Positions 12,281 to 23,800 of a stretch of DNA of 30,186 nucleotides are shown here, in pieces. The DNA is taken from IMG/VR virus record IMGVR_UViG_3300017951_000072, positions 1 through 30,186 of that record. One strand, given 5' to 3'. Source of the stretch: a virus. The position numbers and the translations under genes were made by a program. The notes below the pieces were generated by a model. The model saw nothing but the letters and a program-made list of their open reading frames with translations. It did not search any database and had not been told where the DNA came from. The first letter of the stretch is position 1, and the number at the start of each line of letters is the position of its first letter.

Positions 12281-12603
12281 CTGTTTACTCCATAAAAGTC
12301 GTCTCTAGTCTCAGAGTTAACAGATATTTCTTCATCAAACAAAGTAGCGATTTTGTCGTTCTCGATAATCCCATAAACGGGGAGCTGTAGGGTTTCGCCA
12401 TCAGCGGTTTTGACATGACAATACTCTTCGTAAGAAGAGACTTCGATGTGCATCGATAGATAACCCGAGCGTGCTAGGATATCCTTTGCATAGTCAAATA
12501 TGGCTACGGCTGCAGGTGTGAGCTCCATATTCAAACCAGATAGCCCGTCATCATACTGGACAGCTACCTCACCGCTTTCCGATATCGTTATGGTTCTTGG
12601 CAT
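12277..12603 (-). CDS. Small acidic protein of unknown function
   Basis: A 108-residue acidic protein that I do not recognise. The frame is open to a TTG at 12615, but GGAG at 12610-12613 makes the ATG at 12603 the right start (six-base spacing). It has a beta-like N-terminal part (TITISESGEVAVQYDD), then a helix (ELTPAAVAIFDYAKDILARS), and a second beta-like stretch (YEEYCHVKTADGETLQLPVY). It begins only 19 bases after the tail-fibre stop and overlaps the TTG-start gene by 4 bases, so these three are expressed together. It may be a fibre chaperone or an accessory gene. Confidence 0.65.
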   Translation of the reverse strand: MPRTITISESGEVAVQYDDGLSGLNMELTPAAVAIFDYAKDILARSGYLSMHIEVSSYEEYCHVKTADGETLQLPVYGIIENDKIATLFDEEISVNSETRDDFYGVNS

Positions 12604-12622
12604 TTTATTCTCCAATAAACCC

Positions 12623-14791
12623 TTAAAGCTTCATAATGTACGCCAAAGCGTAATACGGGGGCCTGTTTTCGTGAGCGCTGCCGCTACCAACGTTACCAGT
12701 ATTTCCGCTAAAGTTGTGAGAGTGCGCGCCAGTATTACTAATGTTGTGAGAGTGTGAGCCAGAATTACCTGTGTTGTGGTTGTGGTTGCCACCGGACCCT
12801 GTGTTGACGACTTGAGCTTCGATATATTGGTTCGCATGCTGCGTATTGCTCAAATATCGGTTTGAGGCTGTGTTATTGGTCTGACCGTTCTGAAACGTCG
12901 AAGCTCTATAGTAATTGTGCGAGTGTGAGCCAGCATTACTAACGTTGTGGTTGTGACCGCCCGTGTTGTTGGTGTTGTGGTTGTGGTTGCCATTATTGGA
13001 TGTGGAACCACTAAAGGAATGGCTGTGCTGAGGAAGTTCGCTGCTGGTAAGGCTAACAGTATTTGCACCTCCAGTTGCACCCACATTATAGGTTCCAGAA
13101 GCGTCAGCATCAGCGTGAACAACAAAACGACCGGTCAGGTCTGGTGTGCCGTTTAAGCCATCGCATAGCGCCCACCCACTTGGGATAGTAGCTACTGTGC
13201 CGGACCACAAAGAAATCAATCCAGATGGAATTGAAACAACGCCAGTTAGCTGAGAACCGTCAATGGCAGGAAGCTTGCCTGTGCCATCCAGCTGAACAAC
13301 GTTGTTGGCAGATGTACCGACATCTTGAGTTGCCGCTGTTCCAAGACCCAAGTTCGTTCTTGAAGTTGCAGCATCAGCAACATCCGAAAGGTTATTTGCA
13401 GATGCAAGGTAGTTAGATGCCGGAAGGTAAGCAAAGTCCCAAGCCGTTCCGCTGTACACCCGCATCTGGCTCGATGTTGTATTGTAATACAACGCACCGG
13501 CTAATAGCGGGTCGCCGTCGTTGTCGACCGTAGGGTCAGAGGCCTTGCTTCCAAGATAGCGATCATCAAATGCATCGAATGATGCGGCCGCAGCAGCCTC
13601 AGAAGCCGCCGCGTTTGTTTCAGCCGCAGAAGCCAAAGTGGCTGAAGCCGCACTATTTGTTTCAGAAGTCGATGCCGAAGCGGCTGAGGCCGCGCTGTTT
13701 ACTTCGGAGGTCGAGGCTGCACTAGCTGAATTAGCAGCGTTGGTCTCCGAAGTGGCGGCATTGGTCTCCGCCGTTTCTGCAGCTGCCTGAGCCGCTTGAG
13801 CGTCGGCAGCCGCAGTGGTTGCGATGCTCTCAGGCGCGACCCAAGCAGTCCCGCTATAAAACTTCAAGACATTGTCCGTCGTGTTGAAGTAGATGTCTCC
13901 ATCAGTGAGCGGGTTGCCACTGTTATCGAGGGTCGGGTCCGACGCCTTGGGCCCCAAGTATTGATCACCGAACTGTTCAAACACCGCAATGGCGTTTGCT
14001 TCCGCCGCCTCAGCAGCCAACTCAGATGCAGCTGCAGCGGATGCAGCCAACTCCGCAGCGGTTTGGGACGCTGCAGCATTGGTCTCTGAGGTAGCGGCTG
14101 CCGATTGAGAGGAGGAGGCAGAGGCAGCGCTGGCTGCCGAATTTGCTTCTGATGTAGCAGCTGCAGATGCTGAGGCAGCAGCTGCGGACGCTGCAGTTGT
14201 GGCGTTCTGGATCGCCACGATGTTATCGGCAGCGGTGATTACGTCAGCAATGTTTGCGCCGACGGCATCGATGTCTGCTTCGTTGGCAGCAGCAGCAACA
14301 ACAGATGAGCTAATACCGGCGACCGTAGAGATTGCAGTGTCAATGCCGGCCAAGGCGTTGATGTTTAATGTCAGCTGCTCGAGGTCGGCCTCTTCAAATA
14401 GGTCGACTTTGACTGCACGATCCAGCTGTTCTTGGTGGTCCTGCGCGATCTGCGTAAGCTTGTCTAAGCTATCTTCGAGAACCTCCGGAACCACTACGTC
14501 TCGGTTCTGTAGGTCTACCTCTTGGCTGATCACGACCGCACGGGTGATTGTCAGCAGCTCACCGGAGGCGGGCGCCACCGTCATCTCGATGTTACCGCCG
14601 TTTGGATCGCCAGCTCCGGTGACGGTGTAATCGACGTTTAGAGTTTTTGTGGTTAGCGTGGAACCGTCGGTAGACAAGACAGTCACGACAAGGTCAGCAG
14701 CGGCTGTGATCAGGAAGTCGTAAGCAAAAACCACAGTCACACCGTTGCCGGTGTACGGGCCGCTCTTTGCCGTCTGCGCTGTGATCGTCAT
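12623..14791 (-). CDS. Tail fibre with T7 gp17-like N-terminus and collar-type C-terminus
   Basis: A 722-residue trimeric fibre that contacts the host. Residues 1-140 match the T7 gp17 attachment domain (TAQTAKSGPYTGNGVTVVFA, VISQEVDLQNRDVV, then DSLDKLTQIAQDHQEQLDRA). Residues about 150-270 and 320-405 are alanine-rich repeats of the coiled-coil type seen in lambda side fibres. Two copies of a 45-residue module (YLG-KASDPT-DN then GTAW) lie at about 272-317 and 406-453. From about 520, PSGLISLWSGTVATIPSGWA begins a phage tail collar domain. It includes seven HxH motifs between about 587 and 690, and the protein ends NRPPYYALAYIMKL. AAGGAG lies before the ATG. It follows the giant gene as gp17 follows gp16 in T7. 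Confidence 0.93.
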   Translation of the reverse strand: MTITAQTAKSGPYTGNGVTVVFAYDFLITAAADLVVTVLSTDGSTLTTKTLNVDYTVTGAGDPNGGNIEMTVAPASGELLTITRAVVISQEVDLQNRDVVVPEVLEDSLDKLTQIAQDHQEQLDRAVKVDLFEEADLEQLTLNINALAGIDTAISTVAGISSSVVAAAANEADIDAVGANIADVITAADNIVAIQNATTAASAAAASASAAATSEANSAASAASASSSQSAAATSETNAAASQTAAELAASAAAASELAAEAAEANAIAVFEQFGDQYLGPKASDPTLDNSGNPLTDGDIYFNTTDNVLKFYSGTAWVAPESIATTAAADAQAAQAAAETAETNAATSETNAANSASAASTSEVNSAASAASASTSETNSAASATLASAAETNAAASEAAAAASFDAFDDRYLGSKASDPTVDNDGDPLLAGALYYNTTSSQMRVYSGTAWDFAYLPASNYLASANNLSDVADAATSRTNLGLGTAATQDVGTSANNVVQLDGTGKLPAIDGSQLTGVVSIPSGLISLWSGTVATIPSGWALCDGLNGTPDLTGRFVVHADADASGTYNVGATGGANTVSLTSSELPQHSHSFSGSTSNNGNHNHNTNNTGGHNHNVSNAGSHSHNYYRASTFQNGQTNNTASNRYLSNTQHANQYIEAQVVNTGSGGNHNHNTGNSGSHSHNISNTGAHSHNFSGNTGNVGSGSAHENRPPYYALAYIMKL

Positions 14792-14825
14792 CGAAAAATC
14801 TCCTTGTGCGCCCTTATAGCATTAT

Positions 14826-17800
14826 TCACCATTCGGTGCCATCTCTACCGGACAACGCGCCCTGAACTAGGTCCACCAAGCCTTCAGGTCGGCTGTCTCC
14901 CTCCATCACGCTTGCCGCATAACTAATAGGCTTCGACGCCCAGTTTGTCGGTAGTCCAAGAATAAGCCCCATAGCGTCAATGGTGGTCTTTAGTGCGCGT
15001 TTGGTTTCGATATCTTGGCTCGGGTCTGCCGCGGCGTAGATGAGCCTGATGGTGTTTTGAAGCGTGCTTTCTGTAACACCGATACCTGCGGAAAGGCTGA
15101 TCCTGTCGTCATAGACCTGATCAGTAACCGCAATGCCGTAAGTGGTTGAGACTATGCTACCAGCAAACGGCACCATAGCAGCTAGGGTTTTGACCTGCGA
15201 ACCGATCAACAACTCAAAGGCTAGCTGATCGCGCTCATCGTCGTCATCGAGGTCATCAAAGCCCGTACGCGCCAGCTGTGCAATACTTTCGGCCACGATG
15301 CTTGGTACAGCCACGATCATCAAGTAAGCATAGAACGATCGGCCGTACCGACCTGCCCAGCCCATTTCGCTGTTCATGGCGATGTTCTTCTCTGTCACCA
15401 GCAAGTTACCCATAGCATTGAAGTATGAGTAGAACTTGAGGAACAGTCGCGCTAGCGGACTAGACGCCTCGATACCTGAAACGTCGCTTGGCCTAAGCGG
15501 TGCCTGCGTGTCCCTAACGACGCTGTCTGCATACTCGATCACTTCTGCGCGTGCGGCAGCGTCGGCAGCAGCCTCGTCTCCCGTGCGCTCGAGCGCCTCT
15601 GCATACGCTTCAGGGTACACTACCTCTGTACCATGCCGCTCTGCCGCCAGCCATACAGTCGGATCGACCAAGTTCTGCGCTATCTGCTGAGCAAAGTAGC
15701 CATAGCGCATGGCTGCGTTTTGGGCTTTAGTAAGCAGGTCTCGCTCGCTCAAAATGTTTTCTAGCGTCGTGCTGGCTTCATTCATTCCGCCGGTTAAGCG
15801 ATCTGCCATGAATGGGGACTGCGCCACAATGTAGTCCCGAGCGGACTGATTGTTGACGCGCCACCGTGTGGCAGCCGCGGTCAAGTGACGGGCGGGTATG
15901 CGGGCGGCGGCAACCGAGAAGCCGGTTACCTGCTGAGCGGCGTTTACAATATTGGCGGCCATAATGTGCAAACCGACCCGACGGTCAACCGCGGCGGCGA
16001 AGCGGGAAACTCCTGACCATCCGTTGTTTGATGGAGGAGTGGTTACGCGCTGCTGCACCGTACGCTGCAGCCACGGGATGACTGCAACATCCAAAGCATC
16101 TGGGCTGCCCTCAGACACCGCAGCTCTAAATTGCTTGTTGGTCGCTAGGCGCGCAGCTTGCCGTACCGCTGGACCCAGATAAGCAAACTTCATCACTCGG
16201 TCAAAGTGTGCTGGGATGCGGGTGATGTCGAGATCGAGCGGCTGGTTGTATTCGACGCGCGATTGCGTAAATCCGCGCTCAGCGTTCGGGAACATTGCAG
16301 CGTTAGATTGCTGAGACATGACCTCTTCTGCCTCGAAGCGGCTGCCGTCAGGGTTCATCATGCTGTCCGTTATCGCAGGGGCGTAGCCACCGCGGTATGT
16401 GCCAAATGGCAGGACCACCGGATCGGCTACGATCTCTGCAAAATTGTACCCGTACATCTGCTTGTGGGCGGCTTGGGCTGGCTTCTTTGTTTGCTCAAAG
16501 ATATCCCAGATACCCTGCACCAAATCCATATCGGCTTTAGTGATGGTGCCTTCGGAGATGAGGCGGTCGATAAAGGTATCCCAGCGCGTAGTGTCCAGCT
16601 CATTGGCTGCGTCGAGCTCTCCCCAGATGTACTTCTTGCCGGTAGCTACGTCAGTAGCGCCACCCAGCAAGAGCTTACGCTTGTTGCTGCTGTTGCCTGT
16701 GTGCAGCAACGCCATGATCAGCTCGCCTTTAGTCTGGAACACATAGCCGTCCAGCTCGTCAGCCTTGATGGGCGAAGGTGCTAGAAGATCAGTATGATCT
16801 CGCAAAAGAGCAGCGAGCGCTTCTTGCGGGCCTTTGCGCGCGACCGTGTAAGCATCGACTGCCTTCAAGACTGGGCGAACAAGGTACTGGGTAAGCGGGC
16901 CCCGAGGGTTCCCGTTGTCAAAGTCTCGTGCCCAAAGCTCGACACGACGAAGGCTAGCTTTAAATGCGCTGAGCTGTCTGCGAGTAGTCCGGAACTTGCG
17001 GCTACCGCGACCGCGCTCCGCCTTGCGTGCGCGCTTTTGCACGTCACGCCGCTTAGCGATGTTTGCCGATACTGCGTCTGCGATTGAAGCAAACTCGACC
17101 CGACGGCCGTTGACAAGAATGCCATGACTGTCTCTAGCATTCGCCAACATCGTGTCGGCGGTATCCAGCAGCTCTGTGGCCTCTTGCAGTGTCAGGTCTT
17201 TGTAAGGCGCCCTCGGGGAAGCCTGTTGAGCCAGCGGTCCTCTCGAGCTGTATTTGGCAAACATCAGTTGGATGTCTTTAAACAGCGTCGGCTCGACTGC
17301 CTGCAAGTCAGCCAGAGCTTGGGCAGGATCGAAGTTTCTAGGGGATTTGAGCGCCATCCCAAACGGCTCAAGCAGCACCCTGATGCCGTTCACCCAGTCG
17401 ATGCTGTAGCTCTGAGCAAGGCGCTTGTCGCTGCGGCGGGTGACATTACGCCACCGCTTGCGCTGCGTGTCGATCTTGCTTTGCATCACCGCCGCTTGTT
17501 TTGCGACGGCCAAATTGAGCGCCCGCTGCTCCATCAGTGAGGCGGCTTCAGCGTACTGGCGGCCGGCTATTGCGGTCTCGATTTTTGCGGTCAGCCGGCT
17601 GGCTGCTCGACGGTAGCGCTCTGGCGACGCATCTTTAATCTTGAGCCCCGACACATAGCGTGCGGCAGCCTCGTTGATTGCTTCGACATCCATGCCGCGG
17701 CGCAGTTGCGCCACCCGACGCTTCGCTGCAGATTGGGCGCGCCGCTGTCCGATGTTTGCTGTCCGTTGAACGTCTGCTCTGATACGAGCCAGAGACGCCT

Positions 17801-20800
17801 GTATCCCTTCAGCAGGAGTAGTAGCAGCTGCTTGTTCTGCACGAGCCGCTTCACCTGCTGCGGTGTCTTCCTGAGCCGCAGGTGCGCCCAGTTGCTCTGC
17901 CTGACGGGTAGCCACACGAGCCATAGTCTGGGTAGCTAGTCGGCGAAGAATGCGAAGTTGGAGCTGCTGCAGCTGTTGGAACTTATCATTCTGAGCAGTC
18001 TCCAGCGCTTGGTTGCGCAGAGCTTCGGCGTCAAAGTCGTCGCCGAACTCCGTACGCATAGCGTTGTCAACTCGACGCTTGACCTCTGCAGACTGTGACG
18101 GCGGCGTCGGGTTGGTGAGCGCCTCGACGAGGCTGTAGATATCTGGGAAGCCGGCCAGTGTAGCAAGGTCAGACAGCGGGATCGCGTTATCAGGACGAGT
18201 GCGTCCGGACACCAAGCCCGACGGCATCTTCTTGACAATGTCTTTGCCAAACACCGCCTCTAGCTCTGCGCGGTCAATCTTGCCTGTTCCGGTCTTGGTG
18301 CCGTAAGGAAGGGTGCCATGCTTTACAAGGTTGATCGCAGCGTAGATCGGCTCTTGCGCGACCTCGTCTGTCAGCTGCACCGTCAGTTCTTTACGGCGTC
18401 GGCGTCTCTGATCTCTGGCCTCCTTTGTCAAGGAGTTTTCGACCTTGTCTGCCATCTCTGTGCGGGCTTGCTCTTCTGCTTCACTAGCTAGACGGCGGAG
18501 CTCATTGGCCTCTGCTGGGGTAGCCCCATCAAGAACTTCCGGAGACAGCTGATAGAGGGCGCCACGGCGCTCTTGGGCAATGGCTTCTTCAGTTGCCAGC
18601 AGCCGATCAAATACGTCAGACATCTCTGGGGAGACGGTGACGTTCAGCCTGAGCAGGCTCTTATACACATTGGCAATGTACTTAGCGAACTTGGCAAACA
18701 CAGTGCGCAGCTCGGCGCTCGGGGCGCTGCCAGTACCGATGTACTTTTCAAACCCGCGGGCCCATAGCTCGTGGTACACGACCTCGGCAGCTTCGTCGTA
18801 ACCTACAGCCTCTGGGTCCATGAACGCCTGAGCCACCTGACGCATGTATTCCGCGCCGCCCCGCTTCGAGGCTCTGCCCACAGCAGCGTTTAGGCGAGAT
18901 GCGCGCAGCTGCAACTCAGCATTATCTGGGGAGGCCGCTGCGCGCTTTGTTGTTGCGCGAGCGAGCGATTTAAGGTCACTGAACGCCTGCTCTGCGTTTG
19001 CTTCAAACCACGATCTGGTTGCCGCGATCTGGGCTTCCAGCTGTGCCTTTCCTTCAGGAGTAATCCGGCTGTCTGCAATGTCCTTTAGTGCCTGAAACAG
19101 GAACATGTGACCGACCTCGTGCACAAACGTCGAGGGGTCGCTGTTCGCGGTCAAGGTGATCAGGTTGCGCGGATCGTCTTTGGTTGGCAGCGTGTATGAC
19201 CCTCGAGGAGCCCCGACCTGCCCCTGAGCTTTAGTCTGCGGCCCGCGGACCCGTTGCTCCAAGAGGCCTGCTGCCTGCGTCGGCCTAGCATTAAACACAC
19301 TCTTGATCTGGTTAGGCTGAAACACTGCATAGACATCGGTGACGCCGGCGCCACCAACAAAGCCCTGATCGTCTACGTTACGGAAGATGACGCCGTCATA
19401 GCCTTCGTCTTTGGCCTGCTGGATCGCGTCGTTAAACACGCCCTCGTTATAGCCGGCCCCAAGTAGATCGATCTCAAGCGGGTTCTTTACGGACAGCACG
19501 ACCGGCAGAACATTTTCCCCTTGGGTGCGTGCTGATGGCATGCCTAGAGTTTTAAGGATCGCCTCATTAAACCTGCTGTACAAGCCTCGAGTGATGCGCT
19601 CTAGCGTCCTAGTAAGCGGGCTCTGAGAGTACGGATCGACTGCTGCAGCGTAGGTGTTGGCAACGTCGGATGACGCTGCAAAGAAGAACGCCTCTTTTGC
19701 ATCAGTAGCCCCCGTCGCTGACCCGCCTCTAGCTGGGTCGAACGCAGTGATGTCAGCAGTTGTGCCGTGGTAAACCACAAGAGGGTTGCCGGTCGCGTCT
19801 ACGATTTGCGACCCAGAGAACCACTGGCGGAACTCAGGCGTCGAGTTTTGGGGCGTCTGCGTTGCTGGCTGTTCGAAGGTGGTAGGCCCTTGTGCAGGGA
19901 CAGCCCCCTCTTGGCGCGCCTCGAGCGTAGACGGGGCGCGCACAATAGCCGTACTGGCTGCGACGCCGCGCCCCCGCTCGACCGTGTATCCCTCCGGTAC
20001 TAGGGTCTGCAGGTACTCAACCAGCTCATTGCCGTCGAACCCTTTCTGGTACACTCTCTGTCCGTTACGAATAATCCACAGAGACCCTTGCTCCTGCCCC
20101 TGCTCTGCATTCTTAGCCTGAGCCACGTCGCCCTTGAACTTGCGAGTTCCAATCACGGCGACACCGTTTGGGGCGAGCTTGGAGATGATGTCTTGCGCGA
20201 CCTGCGCCCGCAGCTCTGGCTCGAGTACGTTCAGCACGTTGAGGCTGACGACCGCATCATAAGTCTGGTTGATATCTGCGCTGTCTGTGTAGGTAGGCGG
20301 GGTCTCGCCTTTCCACCGCTCGGGAAACGGCTCATAGCTGTCGACCTGCGCCTCAGTTTCGTCGCGCATAGCGTCAGACCCAAGACCGAGACCGGCACCG
20401 TAATCTAGTACAGAAGTCAGGTCTGGACGCAGCTGTTCAGCAAGCTTGACCGCCTTGCGGTACGAGCCTCCGGTGGTCGCTACCTGCGTAGTTGCGCTGC
20501 CCTCTTGCCCACGAATGGTCTGGCCTGCTTGTTGGAGGGCCGTGCGGGTGGCGCCTGTCAGCTCTGCTGCGTTGGCGCGATCTCTGTCGGTGATGCCGAG
20601 GTTGTCGAGGGCTGCGTCGCTGAGGCCTGAGATGGCTTCCGCAATCCGGACAGCGCGGGATGAAAGTGCGTCAGCTCCATCCGGCGACGGAGCTCCAGCA
20701 TCCGCGATGCGTCTGGCTGCGGATGCGCCCTCAGCTCCCTCGCCACTCGAGCGCCCAATAGCATCTGCGAATTGCGATCCATCGCTTGCAGCTCGTCCAT

Positions 20801-23800
20801 CGAGTAGGCCAGCAGGGCCGCGTCTAAAGTAGTCATTGATTGCGTTTTCATTTAATCCTCCTTCCAGCCGTAACAGGCCGGAGACCTCGGTTGTGGTGAA
20901 GCCAAGGTCTAGGAGAAGATCATAGACCATACTATCAGCATCAGCAACCGCTTCTGTTACGCCACTGCGAATGGCGTCAAGAATAGCCACGGTCTCACCG
21001 AGACCTTCGGTGCCGCGCTCGTTGTTAATAAGAGAAGTCAGGCGCAGGACGCCGTCGACCCGCTCTGCACCATAAAACACTCGAGCGTCTCCGACCCGAG
21101 CGAGCTGAACATCGCCGGCTTTGATGGCGGCTTTGAGCTCCTTGGCGTCAGAACGAATAGGTGCGGCACCGGCCGTAGCTGCCTCGTTCAGGTAATCTTG
21201 AGGGCCGATCCCGCCTTTGTTCTTTGCGACGCCAGAGCGCCGCATCTCGTCACCAATTAGGCTGGCGACGAGCCGCGCATGCAACGGCGTCTGAATGCCG
21301 GCGGAGGCAGCGTCAGCCAGCTCACTTGCGAGCGCCGGCGTGACCTCTACAATCGGTCGAGCCAACTCAAACGCGCGGCGCGGGTTGTCCTTGCCTTGGT
21401 TCTCCTCCAGCCACGAGGACCATAGGGTGCGCCAATTTAACGGTGTCTCCAGCCGACCTACGACTTTTCCACGCATGCCGAGCGGGAAGTCCGGATGCGC
21501 AGTCGTGCCCTCGGTCCCGAGATCGACGAACGACCCGCCGCCCGCGCCTCGGTCCAGCTCGACAATCAACACGCCATCGCCCCAGTTTAAGCCAGTGAGG
21601 GCCTGCTCTCTGGTCTCATCGAGGATGCGCTGAACCGGCGGCCCGCCCATGCCTTCGATCTCTTTTGTGGCAAACAGCTGCATGAGCTTTTTGCGGGTCT
21701 CGAAAGAAATACGGTGCGTGTAGTCCAGCAGCTCTCGCTTGTTATCAAAACCCGGAAATTCCCGAACTTGACGGCGAACGATTTCGGTCTTGGGACCGCT
21801 GGGCGCAGCGTCTGCCTGCCAGTTTTGCAGGTACTCGGTGATGCCTTTAACATCCGGCGGATTGTCAGAGGCCATTTTTGCAAAGAAGGTCTGTAGGTAG
21901 GCGTAGACGACCGTTGTGTTGGAGATGTGCATATTCTGGTCGCCCATCAGGACCATCATGTGCGTCGCGCCTTCGGCGAGCTTGTTCTCCTTCGCGCCCT
22001 TGACCGCCGCGCCACGGTTTGCCCAGACCACATCGTTGACCCAGTTGGACATACGCAACGGGAACAGCGGCCCGCCAAGAAGCGGTACAGCGATGTCTAG
22101 CACGGCGCCCTCGATGCCGCGATACAGTGCTGCGGCAGCGGTGCGGTCGGCAATCGTCGGGAAAATCTTCATGCCGACGAGATCACCGGCCGATAGCGTC
22201 GGGACGAGATCATCAGAGACCAAGGTATCGAGCTGGTCGAAGTTCAGCACCTCGCCACCCGCAGCCTCGACCCGTGCAACGATCTCTGCCTCCTGAGCCT
22301 CGAGGGACGCTCCTGCGTCTACATCGTCCTCGATCTGCGCATCCTGTTCTGGCGTGCTATCAGCGACGGCAGCTTGCTCAAACGCAGTGCCAGCGGGAGC
22401 CGGAGTGACAGCGGCCTCGAGCGCCTGCATTGCTGAGGCCAGCTGCGGCACGTCCTCTGCGGCGACAACGCCGTCTTCATCGATCTGGATGCCAAGAGCC
22501 TGCACAGCCTGCGTTACTTCTGGCGTCGCCGGCAAGGTGACGGGCATCCCGACTTCTGCTTGAGTGATCGCCTCGTTTATAGCAGTTGCAATTTCCGCAG
22601 GAACCTGCGGCTGCGCGGCTGTTTCTGCAGGTGCCTGCGGCTGCGCTGCGGTGTCTGCAGGCGCCTGCGGCTGCGCGGCGGTTTCCTCAGAAACCTGCGG
22701 CTGCGCGGCGGTTTCTGCAGGTGCTATTGTCTGCTGTAGCGGGGCCTCCCCACGATCAAAGGTGACCTGATCTTGTTCGTACAGCTCCTGCGCAGTGACG
22801 CCATCTTCAAAGAGCGCGGCTCTGGCTGCATAACGCTCTGCCAGAAGGCGCGCTGCGGCACGAGACTGGCCTTTGGTCAGTGGGGTGTTAGCCCTGATCT
22901 CAGCAGCAATAACGTCTGCTAGCGTGTTGACCTCGCTGGCCGCAGCCTGCGCACGATCAAGTACGCCTTGAAGTCGCTGAACATTCTCTTCTCTGGCAGC
23001 GAGGTTGGCTCTAGCTTCAGCCGGCGTAGGCTCACTAGGGTTTACCCTGACGTGTTCAGAAATTGTGGAGAAGGCGTCACCCTGCAGCGTCAGCACACGG
23101 CTGGCCGTGGTGGCCACGTCGCCCGACAGCTCGCCTTGCTGCGTCATCTCGTCTTCTACGTTTAAGTGAGCAATGTCCTCATCGCTCAGCAGCCCCTCCT
23201 GATACAGGCGATTGACCTCTTCAGCAGGGATAGAGACCTCTTTGTCTCCCGAGGCTTCAAGCAGCTCACGGACTGCTTCTGGGTCGCGCGTAAAGGTAGC
23301 AGTTTCTTCGACAGCAGCACGGGCAGTAGCGAGTGCCTCCTCGGCTGCAACGGCTTGATCAAGTGCGGTCTCCAACGACCCGTCAGCAAGAATGTCTGCA
23401 AGCTCGGGCGGAAGACGATCAGTGCCAAACGTTCTGCCAGCGGCAGCAGGTACTTCAATTAAGGCAGTCGGTAGCTCTGCGAGTGCTTCAATAGTGATGT
23501 CTCGAACGCTGGTGATCTCGCCTTCTGATGAGAGCTGAGCGGCGGCTTCTCCCAAAGCACCGGATGCTGCCTGCACCGTAGTCTGAGCCGCAACGTCGCC
23601 AAGAGCGGTGCTACCCATACGCACACCGGAAAGCGCACCGGCCAAGCCGTCAAAAATGGCAATGGGGATCGCCCTTGCTAGACCAAAGTCGGCGGCCTCC
23701 TGCATAAGCTCAGCGTTCTGTAGGATGGCAGCAGCTTCTTCGACGCTGCTGACAGTGTAGCCGCGTTCAGAGAGAAACTGATCGGCTGACAGGACGTACT

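Noticed and set aside
14814-14819. TATAAG on the minus strand between the giant and tail-fibre genes as a late promoter
   Set aside because: No acceptable -35 is found 16-18 bases upstream (best TGGCAC), and the fibre is likely expressed from the long late transcript.
16158-16784. 208-residue plus-strand open frame opposite the giant gene
   Set aside because: It lies entirely within the giant gene, has no ribosome-binding site, and shows no domain. Several similar shadows occur along this 10-kb gene.
22596-22725. Period-30 repeat as a possible CRISPR array
   Set aside because: The units are contiguous with no unique spacers and are in frame in a coding gene.
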